Shown here in pieces: positions 24,438 through 36,706 of a DNA stretch of 64,000 nucleotides (within the stretch, counting starts at the first letter, position 1; every line of letters starts with the position of its first letter). The notes under the pieces are model-generated. The model did no database searches, was not told the origin of the DNA, and worked only from the letters and a program-made list of their open reading frames with translations. Origin of the DNA: Ampelomyces quisqualis (Eukaryota; Ascomycota; Dothideomycetes; Pleosporales; Phaeosphaeriaceae); NCBI GenBank assembly GCA_018398575.1, contig JAGTXZ010000010.1, positions 2,294,001 to 2,358,000 on the forward strand, read 5' to 3'. Made by a program: the position numbers and the translations under genes.

Positions 24438-26137
24438 ATGGTTGACGGAAACTTCATCATTCCTTTGTCTCCGCCTAGATCGCCGCGCATGTCTGCGTAT
24501 AGCACAGCTGCAGTAGATACCGAGTGGCAGACTTCCGACGTCCGGAATCTGGAGCATACCCCTCCACACTCGGACAGCGACATGACAATGCTCCAAGCTG
24601 AGGTCGCTGGACACAACTTCGATCTCAAGCGCCCTATGATGCGGTCACACAAGAGCTTCCCCTATCTCCTCGACAACAAGAGCCAGTTTCATGGCGGCTC
24701 CGAGTCTCCATCTGCACTAGGTGACATCGAAGAGCACGATGTACCGAACGTTACTTTTGGTGGATCTGCACCAACCAGCCCCATCTCTCGGATGACGCCT
24801 CCATCAACACACGATCGACTCTCTGTTGAAAAGCTAGATGATCAAGATGATGAATTTATCCTTGATGAGAAAGATGAGAGCGGTGATGGCGAAGGCAAAG
24901 GCGAGGAGAGACCTCCCATGTCCGCTGCAGAGATACGTGCGGCCAAACGAAAGATGAAGCGCTTCAGGTTGACTCACAACCAAACACGCTTTCTTATGAG
25001 CGAGTTCGCCCGTCAAGCCCACCCCGACGCTGCTCACCGAGAACGCCTTGCTCGCGAGATTCCTGGACTAAGTCCACGCCAAGTACAAGTCTGGTTCCAG
25101 AACAGGTACGTTGTGACGACTGAGCATTATCGACACTGCTGACAATCCCAAGGCGAGCGAAGCTCAAGCGCTTAACAAGCGATGATCGCGAACGCATGAT
25201 GAGGTCCCGAGCACTGCCAGATGATTTCGACATGGCACAAGCACTGCAATCACCATTCGGCAACCACCACGGCCTTGGAACACCTCTTGCATCGCCAGGA
25301 TCTTACGCGCCGAATTTTGCTGAGAGCAACATGATGCGACCCTTGAGCATCGACACGCCACGCAGAGGACCGCTCGATTCTCGCGTTTCGCCCACCGGCA
25401 TAAGTCCCGCATTCGGCGGTTTCACGTTCACGCCACCTCAATCGGCGACAGACACTCTCTCGCCAGTATCAGCACAAGGTGATTCACCCTTCGGCTTTAA
25501 TTCAGCGCCACTTGACACCAGTCCAAGAACGTCGAACCCTTTCTCCATGCCTTTCAGCGCACCACCAGCGTATGCTGCGCAACACAACATCCCCAGATTG
25601 ACCCTTCACGCCGATCGTATTGCAAGGAGTCGCGCCGAGTCCCTGTCATCTCCCCTCCGAACAAGCATGAGCTATGGCGGCGACAACATGCATGGCTCAG
25701 CAGGTTCCAAAGATCACCCTGACGGTTCAAGAACATATTCTGGCTCAATGATGCCCTATGGCATCGGTTACTCCTATTCACCAGCACCTGGTTTTCAAGC
25801 ATCGAGCTCACACAGGATGCGCTCCTTCTCCAACGGCGTCCCCCGTCGCATCGAGCTCAGCACACACTACACTCCTAATCGCAACCAACACACTCCTCAC
25901 ACCGCCCACTTCCCTTCCTACTCTGGATCACCGCTTCTTACGCCTCAGAGCTACGCTATGCCTCAGCTGAGTGCACCACACCATCTCAGCACGTTTTCCA
26001 ACTCGTATCTGCGCAATGATTCAGCACACAGCGAGCAGTACCCCGGCGTCGGATCTGTACTGGGAGAAGTCATTGAGCGTCACTCCAACCACAGCCAGGA
26101 TAACGACGACAACGATCAACTATCCCAGTCTTACTGA
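24438..26137 (+). CDS. Homeodomain transcription factor (fungal developmental type)
   Basis: A nuclear DNA-binding regulator. Exons are 24438-25105 and 25153-26137; the 47-bp intron falls inside the homeodomain recognition helix and its removal gives VWFQNRRAKLKR, the canonical helix 3. The homeodomain spans about residues 170-230, starting KRKMKRFRLTHNQTRFLMSE. An acidic stretch rich in D and E lies just before it (about 133-155). The rest is low-complexity Ser/Pro/Thr sequence with many SP and TP sites (PLSPPRSPR at the N-terminus), typical of phosphorylated fungal regulators. Total 550 residues. Fungal homeobox genes of this kind, such as the Htf1/Hbx proteins, control conidiation and fruiting, but I cannot assign the exact ortholog. 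Unusually long non-coding flanks suggest complex regulation. Confidence 0.9.
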
Positions 26138-26516
26138 GGCGACGCATAAGCACACACGCACGCCTTGTTCGTTTCACAATTACATTACGGGGCGGACAGC
26201 TCATAAGCAAGGGCGTTTTCTGGGACCATGGGAGTGCGACGCCGGCGGGTACGCGTTGTGTAAGGGAATGTGGCAAAACGGGGCGTTGTTCTGTCTGGGA
26301 TCTGATGACTCTGAACGGCTGTTTTGAACTTTCTCGGTCTTTCGTGTGCTTGTTCTTTTTTCCTTCTACGAGCACCGGTTTCGACATCCGAGCACGCCCG
26401 CATTTGGTGGCTTGTTTCATGTTTGGGATGGTGGCGTGGACCACTGCACTTGTCCTTGAATGTATGCGCAGCGCAGTGCCGCCGAGGAGTAATTTCCTTT
26501 TTTTTTCTCATCCTTC

Positions 26517-27740
26517 TTGCCCAGCCAACATCTCCTTTCGAAAACAGATACTGTATGGCGCTGCTGGTATACCCCTCTGTTGTACGTACTCTACGCACCT
26601 AAATGCACCAGGGTTTTTCCTTCACTGCGCTTGCAAGACTCGGTGGATTGGCTGTACAATTTTGATACTGTTCACTTCGTCATCATGTTGTTTTCCCACA
26701 ATTCTATCACTATTGGACAGCAAATTACCCACCCTACATGCCACACAGACGCTTCAATCCTGTACAAAAAAAACATAAGACGAATATGTCAAGTACGACA
26801 TGAAATATGCATGCCAACGTACTACCCCACAAACTTTGCCCCCTCACTCCCCACGTGCACCGTTGTGATCTGTGATCGCCAAACCCCATCCGCACATATT
26901 AACCACGTCTTCTTTGCAGCTCCCCAGCCGAGATGGGTAGATTACCATGCAACGCAGGGGACCTTGACGCCCTGTGCAGTGCACAACATACGACGAATTA
27001 CATGCAAGCGACAGGCACCACGTCAATCAAACGCACTTGTTGCTTCTGCATACAAGATTATTTTTTTCCCCGCCTCCGTTGCCGGGAAATACCCCAGACA
27101 AGGACATCGGAAGATTCAGGCCCTCGGTACATTTCACGTCCCACAGAGGGAAAGTGCGTGGGCAGATAGACCGGGGGGCGGGGGGAGTGTCGTCGAACGA
27201 AATGGAATGGATTCAACGACGACGTCGCTTGCAGACAGGCACTACGCAAGCTCCAGCTCAAAACGGGCAAATAGGCTACGGAGCTCACGAGCCGGCGACA
27301 AGACCAGAAGCACCAAAAAAAACCATTTCACGAGACCGCACAAGTGCGCCCCGAGCCGCGGCCCCCCGCGAACAGAAAAATCTTCCGCATGGAAGTTTGC
27401 GTGTCTTTCATCTTTCATCTTTCTTCTTTCTTCTTCTTCTTCTTTTTTGGGCTTTGGCTTCGGTGGCCGCCCCGTCGCCGCCATAGGCCCGTTGCAAAGA
27501 TGGTACTTTGCTACCCCTACCCCTCGTGCAATCTATGTGGGCAGCAGGCGCATGACCTGGAGAAAAACAAAGGGGAGCGTGGGTGGCGGTGGAATGATGC
27601 ACGATTGTTTCTCCACACTTTACCCCAGACGGCGGCGGCCGGGTTCTGAGGCTCAGGGACCGAGCGCGGGTTGTAAGTGGTGCATGGGAGTGGAGGGATC
27701 GGTGTGGAGATGCAGATTTTCTGGTCGTCTGAGACTTTGA
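26517..27740 (+). other. 408-codon open frame of unknown status downstream of the homeobox gene
   Basis: The frame opens with a non-ATG codon; the first useful ATG is at 26683, leaving about 352 codons. The translation has no recognisable domain, is Cys-rich and heterogeneous, and includes the run LSSSSSFLGFGFGG produced by a CTT-rich repeat. An open run of this length is not expected by chance in DNA near 50 percent GC, yet its composition is not protein-like. It could be an orphan gene, part of a long 3' transcript, or an accident of local stop-codon depletion. Confidence 0.2.
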
Positions 27741-30700
27741 GAGTGGTTATGCGGAGGGTTGGTCGCGGTGGCTAAATTGCCATCTGTGGTGAGCAAGTCG
27801 GTTGCGAGCGAGAAGGTCATGGTCCTTGCGCTGCTTCTTCTTCTTCTTCCGTCGAGTCATGAGATTGAGGTACGGGTGGGCATGGCGAAATGTGCCCTGT
27901 CGTCAGTGTAGGTGTGGTAAGAAACGCCTCCATCGCGAGGATCTGCGTTTTGCGGGGAAGACGAGAAGCTCGTATACCGAGGCTTCGTCGCCATGATAGG
28001 TTCGGCTTGGTCGGTTCGACATGTGCGTTTTGTATCGAGGGTTCAGACGGTGGTTGTGTAGGACATGGGTGCTCGAGCCGGTCTAGTTCAGGGCACCGAG
28101 GCTTGCGTCACACGCCCATATGGAATATTCTGCTGCAATCTGCATGGAAACACATGGTGGGCGCGGATCTTCACTCTGTTAGAGTTGTTTTAAGGGCTAC
28201 ACTGGTCTTTGGAAAGTATTGACTGCAGATTAGATTGATGAAGCTCTTGTCAGCAAGTCGCTGGGGTAGCAAGGTATCGGTCAAAGATACATCTTAGGCT
28301 TAATTGAGGCTGGGCACTGGATGTCGCGGACGAATTGGATTATAGCGTCCATCGTTCCTCCAAGCGGGTTTGAGAGCTTCGAGAAATGCCAGCACGCCAT
28401 GCTCAAGCGGGTCATACCAGGAAATATCCAGGTGGGGACCTGGACGTGTGATCTGGTGATCGCTCGACATTAGTGCGGTGAGGCTTGTTGTCGTGGCGGG
28501 GTGGTAGGTGGCTCGACTTTAATGCTAGACTTGAGTGAGTAAGTGAAGATGTTCACGCATCGACCAAGATCGTTCATGTGATGCAGGGACGCCGTTGGAC
28601 TATAGTCAAGTCGAGCCGCCGTCCCAGGTCACTGAACATCAGCCGTCCACAGAAGAGGGCACCAAGACGCCAAACTAGCGAAACCAAACATCTGTTCCGA
28701 TAGTTTGAAGTCATCCAGGAAAGACTAAGAAGGCTCTCGCCGCAACGCGGTACGCTACTCCGAGTGACCCTACCGCTCGCTCCTGAACAGTGCGCATCAG
28801 GTGCAGCAGGCGGATGCAGCTAACGAAGACATCGCTGCTTTTGCAGTGGAGGTCCTCCGCATCCTGTCACGATGAGTTCCCATTTGAGCTGTGTGCAGGT
28901 ACACACACGCCATCATCGCAGCGCCCGTATGGCGACTGCCGACCTAACAACAGAATCATCCAGGGGGTCCGGAACGTCGTGCCTGAGGTGAGCAGTGCCT
29001 CTGACGCAAGCGTCCGTTTTGCCTATTGCGCTCCGCTTCCATGCCGGCTGAAGTCGAGTGGTTCGACAGGAACTTTTCTTCCTCTAAGACATACAAAGCC
29101 TATCGGGGGCTGACGCCGGCTCGTATTACCCTCAAGAGCCGAAAGGGATCGCTGAGTAAGATGAGATGCAAGAGATTGGGTTTTGGGGGGGTTGTCAGGT
29201 CGGCCTTGTGTGAGCTCTTAGCGGTTGGGCTGTCGGCAGGCGTGGTGTTGTGAGGAGGGAGGTTCGGCATGTGGGATTGGACTAGAGCGAGTCAGCAGTG
29301 GCTCGCCCTTTTTGGAACGGAGAAGAATGTTTGTTGGAACAGAACATGAAAATGTCATATCACGTGTACACGTGGGCAGATTCCGTTCGAGCTGCATGAA
29401 TCCAAAAATTGTATCAATAGCTTCACATGCCAACAAGGCCATTGCCAATTGGGGACGGCGAACGTGTGACGATCCTGGGCACTTACAATCATACTAGAAG
29501 ACAATTGTGAGGACTAAGAGCAGACATCCATCACCATGGTTCCTGTGGCCTCCAGACAGCAAGATACCGAGGCCGACGAAATACTTCAGCCTCACATTGC
29601 CCAAGGTGGTGCAGCCGCCCAGCAGCAAACAGTGAAGGCAAGTCGGACAGAACGCTTCCGCATTACTAGATTAGATAAGTCTCTCCACGGCTCCCTGTGC
29701 ATTTGCAGCTAGCCCCCAGCGGCCCACCAGCAAAAGCACCTCCAGCCGAGCGCGTCCAAGCGACGTCGTTTTGGCTCTGACATGCCCTCTTCCTTTCTGG
29801 CCGAAGAATTCGTGAGAGCGCCACCATGGCGTCTCTAGTGCCCGAGCATGTCTCTCACTGATGATGCAGGGGCCTTGCAGGCCGCGGCCACGGACGCCTG
29901 GATGACGACGCCTCGGAGGCGTTCCAATTGCGAACGCGAGGCAGATGGTGAAATGGCGGGCTGGCACGCGCCGCTGACCGCACCGACGACGAACGAGTCG
30001 TGGCTGTCGGCGTTTCTGGGGCTGCAGAGCTGCGCACAAAGAGGTCGAGGTATCCAGGGGCCAGGTGTGACAGCGGGCAACGGCGAGAGGTGGAACTTCT
30101 CAGGCCCGCTAGCCTGTGTCGAGGGCCATCCGGTCGCGGGAGATCCCATTGTCATCTCCCAACGGCGCGTGGACGGTCCGGTCTGGGGGAAATTGCGCGT
30201 TGGAAAAGCTCCGCAGCCTTGACTCTTGAGCAGACTCTGCCATGGGTCAAGACTCAAGGTCGGCGAATACTGCCAGCGCATGGTCAAGTCGACCTGTTCG
30301 CGACTCGAGGACGGAAACTACGTCTTTCCGGGTTGCCGATTCCTTGCATGAGAAGAAAGTTGCCGTGAAGGTGAGAGCAACTTCCGGGAGGTGATTTCAG
30401 ATAGTCGCACCGATGCCTCGACCGATCCATCGTGTCGGCAACGCCGTTTCTAATAAGCAGAACACGGCGCACGACGTGGCAGTACAGTTGCACAGACAGA
30501 CATGTCGAAGTTTCAGAGCTCCTCATGCCGTGTCTCGAGCAGAAACCTGGCGTGCGGGCGCGGGCACTAACACAACATGAGCTGCGGCTGCTGCGAAGTA
30601 CTTTGGTACCGCGACGCAAAGGGCCGCGGCCGCTGTGTTACCGCTGTCGGAGATGTTGCTGAATAAGGCGCCTTCACGACGCGTTCGAGCCCAAATGTCT

Positions 30701-31804
30701 TCTGGAAGCAATCTAGGGGACCCCATTCGATAAGACGTGGTTGGGCTGGAGAAAGGAGCATCACATGACCCCGGACTTAAGCGGACCAGAGGCTTTTCAC
30801 ATGGATGGCTCGTTGGCGGGCAACATGCACGCCGTCATCGTGCATAGACGTTCAACTTCTCGCCGCTCGGCACACATTCTCCATGATCATGGCGGGGTGG
30901 GAAATGGGCAGCGCATTCGATGGGTTGACATTGTGCGGTCATGTTGTCCAGGACAGCTGAACAAGGCGGCAGAGAGGGCTTTGCTGTTTGTGCTTGGTAC
31001 GACTCCTGGGACCTAATGGGTGCGACGGGGCACAGGGCCAAGCACATTGAAATTCGATGCTGAAAGGAGCCGTGGCAACAGAGCAAGGCCTACATACATA
31101 TTACATGGGAGACTGGAGTGTTTGGATAGCGCTGTCATCAACTGTGCTCGAAGCGCTGTGAAGACTTCACAGTCATGGCTCGTCGTGTTTACCATGTATC
31201 AGCAGCTACTCCGTACCAACCAAGGCAAAGCGCCTCATAGGCTCCACAAGCAATCTGAACGGGACTCGTCAGAGCCACGTCAATGCACGGCACGGGGGCG
31301 GAGTGCTGTGACCATTGTTACTTGCTTGTGCGATGACTGCGTCGAAGTTGGTTTTGGTGAGGAGCGTCCCACACGCCATCCGAGGCCCGAGACTGGTGTT
31401 GGTTCTTACCCCTCACAGCGCCCACGGTTCCCACAGCGAGCGTGAGTGACTGTGTGGACGAGAACAAGTGCAGGTGAATGCTAGCACCAAGGCAAACCAA
31501 TAGCGCTCGCGCGAACGGACAACTGTTGGGGGATATGTAGCAGCGTTGCTTGGATCCCCAGGCCGGCCACTTAGGGCCTCGATGCGGCCTAGCTGATTTT
31601 ACTCGCTTGCCTCACAACATCACCCACGATTTTTCTCCCTTCTCCTGCCACCCATCGTTGAATTTATCAACACCACCACACAGCAGCGGGCTCAGTGATA
31701 ATCACGCGAGCCGCTTGCCATTTCACAGACCCGTCTGTTGAAATCTCCCCGGAGCACCTGTCTCGACTCATTTCACTCTCGCAGTGAAAGCGCTCGGACA
31801 GCCT

Positions 31805-31832
31805 CCCGTCGCCCGTCGCCCGTCGCCCGTCG
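31805..31832 (+). repeat. Tandem array, 7-bp unit CCCGTCG x4
   Basis: Four perfect head-to-tail copies in the presumed eIF4G leader or promoter, about 260 bp before the start codon. Confidence 0.9.
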
Positions 31833-31982
31833 CCCCATCTCCCAGGAGCCGACGCTGTCCCTTCATTTTCTGGCCCCTTCGCCTTCGGTTCTGCTCCGAG
31901 TCGCGCTTCCAGCCGCCGACTCCTAATACGCAGTCTCCCGCACCCCGACACGCGCCGATTCGGGATCAGCGACGTCACCAGT

Positions 31983-32010
31983 GCACCTCGCACCTCGCAC
32001 CTCGCACCTC
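31983..32010 (+). repeat. Tandem array, 7-bp unit GCACCTC x4
   Basis: Four perfect copies ending 81 bp before the eIF4G start codon; a partial fifth copy (GCACTCC) follows. Confidence 0.9.
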
Positions 32011-32091
32011 GCACTCCGCCCGACCGCGCAACCCACCGCGCCTCGTGACACGCCTCCCCACCTCACGCCAACCCCGCCACCTCGCTTTCTA

Positions 32092-35000
32092 ATGAGTGCA
32101 TCCATCTCGAACACGCAAACCCCCACCATCGCCGCTTCCTCGACCGCTGCCGCCGCGAACAGCTCCTCTGCAGGATCGTCCGCCAACGTGGCCGCTGGAT
32201 CGGCTCAGCCCACTGCCCGCAGCTCTTACGCCAACGCGACTCAGAAGACGTCTTCTCCGACAATCGCGTCCAGCGCAGCGCCGCCCGTGGCAGTGGGAGG
32301 CCCGCAGCATGGGAAGAGCTCCTCCGTCTCCCCCGTGAACGGGAGCAACCCCATCAAGCCCGCCATTCCTGCCATGCCCGCCATCGTGAGCGGCGGGCCC
32401 AACGGCAATGGCGACCATAGCCGCAAGTCCTCTGTGCACATCAAGCAGACCCCGCCCACCACGGGCCCGCCCTCGGGCATCAAGTTTGGCTCGCTTGCCG
32501 GTTCGCCCGCCCCCGCGCACGCTTCGCCCGTGGTTCAGGCCAACTTGAACATCCAGCCGCAGAACCCGCGTGTTGCCTCGCCTGCCCATTCGCCCTCGCC
32601 TATACCTACGCCCATCTCCGGTGGTCCCAAGCCCGACGGTCTGCCTACGCGACCAAATCTGGTCTTCGGCGGCCAGGGTAGTGAAAGCAACGATGCTAGT
32701 GTGAGCAGTCCTTGAACCGTTACAAACTCCCCACACCGACTTCTCTAACTCCCTCACAGTCTCGCAACATGAACATCCCTCCACAGCCCAATTCTCTCCC
32801 GCAAGCTCAACACCTGCGTCGTGAATCTTCACAGTCCGCACACAGCGACATGAGCAACGCCAACATGAATCGTGGCTATCCACCCAATGGCGGCCGAGGC
32901 CGCGGCTTCCAGCCCCAGTATCACAACCCTAACATGGCCGGCCAGTCGCCCCAGCCCTACCGCTCGATCCCACATCAGCACATGGGCCGCGGCATGCCTC
33001 CTGCGTTCCAGCCACAAGGTCCCATGCAGCAGAACTCCCCATACCGCCAGAATCGCAGCCCTGCGATCACGCCAGCCACGATGCATCAGCAAGCGCACCT
33101 CGCGAACCCACAGGGCATGCCTTACTACCCAGGCCAGCCCTACCAACAGCCGGTTTGTATACCCTCCGTTTCGTCCACCCGTTCTTCAGCGCCCGAGTCC
33201 AGAAAATCGATTCACTCTGTTTCTGCGCATCGGTTCTCTCAGCGACATTCTCCGTCTTTGTATCATCCCCCGGCGAACCTCAAGGAACTCGAATCTCGGC
33301 GTTCATTGAGGCAACCGGATGTAGCACCCCAACCTCTCGACCTTGTTTTTTCTTCAACTACCAAATTTGAACAGTATCTGACGACTCTCTCACAGCAAAA
33401 TATGTATGGGATGCCTCAACCGGGGCTCGATCCATTCCAACCCTTTTATGGTCAGGGATACGGTTTGAACCAGTCTATGTACTCAACCCATCAGGTGCCT
33501 GCGAGCCCTGGTCGTACTCACGGCTTCCCTCCACAAATGCAGGCTCCCTATGGCGGTCCTTTTGCCGGCCCACCGCAGCCTCAAAGCATGTCCCGTACCC
33601 CCTCGAACATGTCTGAGCGCCCATCATCTGCCGTGCCCCAGCCCTCGACTCCAGCAATGACCAACGTCAACCACATTACGCACACACATACGCCCAGTGT
33701 GACTGCTGCCAGTCCTGCCCCTAGCTCTACCTTCGAGCGCCCAAAGAAACAGAGCAAGGCAATCGTGATTAAGAATGGTATGTACGGTCCTTCTAGTTCT
33801 AATAGTGCCACTAACGTTCCCACAGCTGAGGGAGAAGTTGTCGACTTCAACAACAAGAAGGGGGCTTCCCCTGCTCCTGGTGCCGCACTGGCGCCACCCG
33901 CACAGCCTCGCTCGCCCGCGATTGCTACCACTCCCACGCCACCTCCCCCATCTTCTAGCTCTGCTGATCGTCCCCGCACGGAAGAGTCAGCCTCCAAGAC
34001 AGCTGAGGAGAAGAAAGCAGACTTTGTCAAGCAATTCCAGGAAAAGATCCGTAGGCAAGAAGAAGCAGAGAAGCAAGCCAAAGAGTCTTCGGATGCCAGC
34101 GTCAAAGCTGAAGTCGAGGCCAAGCAGAAGGCTGAGGAGGAAGCCCAGGCAAAGGCAGAACAAGAGGCGAAGCAAAAGGAAGAAGCCGAGGCTGCTGACA
34201 AGGCCAAGTCTGATGCCGACGAGAAGAAGCGTAAAGAGGACGAAGAGATGGAGCGCATGATTGCTGAGATGGAAGAAGAGGAACGTAAGCGCGACGAAGA
34301 TGAGAAGCGTTACGCTGAAGAGAAAAAGAAGAAGGCCGAAGAGGAGAAGGCCAAGGCTGCTGAAAGCGTCCAGGAGGAAGAGGAGCGTCTCCGTAAGCTT
34401 GAACGCGAAGCTGAGGAAGCTGAGAAGGCCCGTGAATCAGAGACCCCTGAGCAGAAGGCCGAGCGTGAAGCCAAGAACCAGGCTCTCTTCGCTGGCCTCA
34501 AGAAGAACACGCAATTTGGTCCTGGTGCCAACGGAGCCGAGACTGCCAGTGGCGACTCCACCCCAGCAGAGCCCGCGCCACCTGTTCCTCAGGTCAAGCC
34601 CGCAACTGCGATGAAGCCTAAGCCTGCTGCTCTGAACCTCAAGACAAACACGCCTGTTGAACCTCCCCAGCCTACAGCTGGTATGCAATCGCTCAAGTCT
34701 GCACGCTTCCTACAAGTTCGAAGCGAATTGGTAGCTTACCCCGAAGGCATCCAGTCTCCCAACCCGGCACTCAACGCTGGCAGTAGGAACAAGGGTCGTC
34801 AATATGACAAGGACTTCTTGCTCCAGTTCCAGGAAGTCTTCAAAGAAAAGCCTTCCACCGATTGGGATGTGAAGTTGAAGGAGACTGTCGGCGACGGAAC
34901 CGACTCTGCTCGCCCCCAATCAGCTCGCCCAGGCTCAATGATGGGTGGCAGACAACCGTCTCGGGGAGGTGCCACAGGCAATGTTATGGGCAACTTTGGC

Positions 35001-36706
35001 CAAGGCTCCTTTTCCACAACTCGCACACTCCCACCTGGTACTACTTCCCAGCAGCGCTTCGAGCAAGCTTCTTCGGGCCGTGGTCCCATGACCAACCCGC
35101 TTGCTCATGTAGTCTTGGGTGGTGGCCGTGGTCAATTCCCCATGGGCGCACCCGCAATGGCTCGCCAAGGTTCCTATACCAACATGGGCGGTGGCCCCAA
35201 CTCTCCTCGCGTTGGCAGCTCGCGCGGTAAGGGTGGTGGTAGTAGCCGACGTGGTCCCAACAAGAACGAACATCAAGAGGCCAAGCAGATGCCCCTTACG
35301 GCCGGACAGGCCGTCAAGGATCTTGAGCGCTCACAGACCGGCTGGAAGCCAACCAGTCTGACGTCTACGCAGCCACAACAGTCATCTGGTCATATGGCTC
35401 CCGACCTGGTGCAGCGCAAGGTCAAGGCTGCTCTCAACAAGATGACACCAGAGAAGTTCGACAAGATCTCAGACCAAATCCTCGAGATCGCCGCGCAATC
35501 GAAGGACGAGACCGATGGTCGCACACTACGCCAAGTCATTCAACTCACATTTGAGAAGGCCTGTGATGAGAGTCATTGGTCGTCAATGTACGCCAAATTC
35601 TGCAGCCGCATGTTGGCTACCATGAGCACCGACATCAAGGACGAAAACGTCCGCGACAAGCACGGTAGCCCTGTTGTGGGTGGCGCTCTCTTCCGCAAGT
35701 ACCTCCTCAACCGATGTCAAGAAGAGTTTGAGAGGGGTTGGGAAATCAATCTTCCCGAGGCGCCAGAAGAGGGCAAGGAGATTACCATGCTTACTGACGA
35801 GTACTACATTGCTGCTGCCGCTAAGCGTAAGGGTCTCGGTCTCATTCAGTTCATTGGTGAGCTTTACAAGCTTGGCATGCTCACGCTCCGCATCATGCAC
35901 GAGTGTGTCCTGAAGCTTCTTGACTTTGAGGGTCTTCCGGATGAGTCTGCCATTGAGAGTTTGGTGAAGCTACTTAGGACCGTTGGTTCAACCATGGAGT
36001 CGGCTGAGGCTGGACCCAAGATGATCAACATGTACTTCGAGCGCATTGAGAAGGTCATGAATATGGAAGGCCTGCCTTCTCGTCTCCGCTTCATGTTGCT
36101 CGACACAATCGACATCCGCAGGTCTGGCTGGAAGTCCAAGGACATCCTCAAGGGTCCCAAGACCATTGCTGAGATCCATCAAGAGGCACAAGTTGCTCAG
36201 CAAGCTGCCGAGATGGAGCGTAATCGTTCCAACCAACGTGGTGGCGGTGGTGGACGCTTGCCCATGGGTCGTGGAGATGCCCGCTCTTTCTCTGGCGGTG
36301 GTATGATGCCTCCTCCAGACACCAACAGCCGTGTACAGATGGACGATCTTCGCAAGCTGTCCAAGGGCGCGTCCGGTCGCAATTTGAACGCCGGAGCTAG
36401 TCTTGGTCCTTCCATGCTTGGAAGCCGCAGCGGTAGTGGCCGTCGTGGCCTCGGTCCCGGCATGATGAGTGCTCGTGATGATTCGGGTAACTCGTCTCGT
36501 ACCGGCACTCCCCCAGTCCAGAAGGAGAAGGAGTCAACCGCACATGCGAATGCTTTCAGGTGAGCATTACTAAATGTATCTGATGCGCTTCATCACTAAC
36601 ATAATCTAGTGCATTAGCTGCCCTTGAAGACGCAGGCGACGTTAGCTCTCCTCCCCCGGCTGCAGAAGAACCTGCGGCCACCGCAGAGGTCAAGGCTTCT
36701 GAATGA
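32092..36706 (+). CDS. eIF4G: Translation initiation factor eIF4G
   Basis: eIF4G is the scaffold of cap-dependent translation initiation, joining eIF4E, eIF4A, Pab1 and eIF3. Preferred exons: 32092-32700, 32760-33152, 33396-33777, 33826-36559 and 36610-36706 (1,404 residues). The N-terminal half is low-complexity Ser/Pro/Gln/Gly. A long charged Lys/Glu/Ala helix follows (about residues 519-668), then the eIF4E-binding motif YDKDFLL (about 787), RGG-like segments, and the MIF4G domain that binds eIF4A (about 986-1230: LNKMTPEKFDKISDQIL to RLRFMLLDTIDIRRSGW). The final splice gives NAFSALAALEDAGD, the usual fungal ending. Introns 33153-33395 (243 bp) and 33778-33825 (48 bp) keep frame and lack stops. 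The second has good GTATGT, CTAAC and CACAG signals, and its removal restores VIKNAEGEVVDF. The first has a weak GTTTGT donor, so the 81 residues it could encode remain possible. Confidence 0.93.

Larger units (their letters stand above)
26138..32091. other. About 6-kb region without a recognisable gene
   Basis: The largest gap in the window. It should contain the 3' end of the homeobox transcript and the promoter and leader of eIF4G (from about 31600, pyrimidine-rich). It has CTT-rich pyrimidine stretches (about 27411-27447 and 27830-27850), TACTCCGTA at 31207-31215, and two 7-bp tandem arrays in the eIF4G leader. The 408-codon open frame at 26517-27740 is listed separately. Base composition is not strongly AT-rich, so I see no sign of RIP-degraded transposons. 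Confidence 0.5.

Noticed and set aside
29536..29712. Short ORF with a good ATG context (MVPVASRQQDTEADEILQ)
   Set aside because: It ends after about 58 codons and I could not join it to a further exon with protein-like sequence.
30741..31016. 91-codon open frame before eIF4G
   Set aside because: No protein-like features, no introns that extend it, and similar frames occur on the opposite strand.
21222..32091. Transposon remnants in the two large gaps
   Set aside because: No transposase or reverse-transcriptase fragments, long inverted or direct repeats, or RIP-like AT-rich composition were visible.
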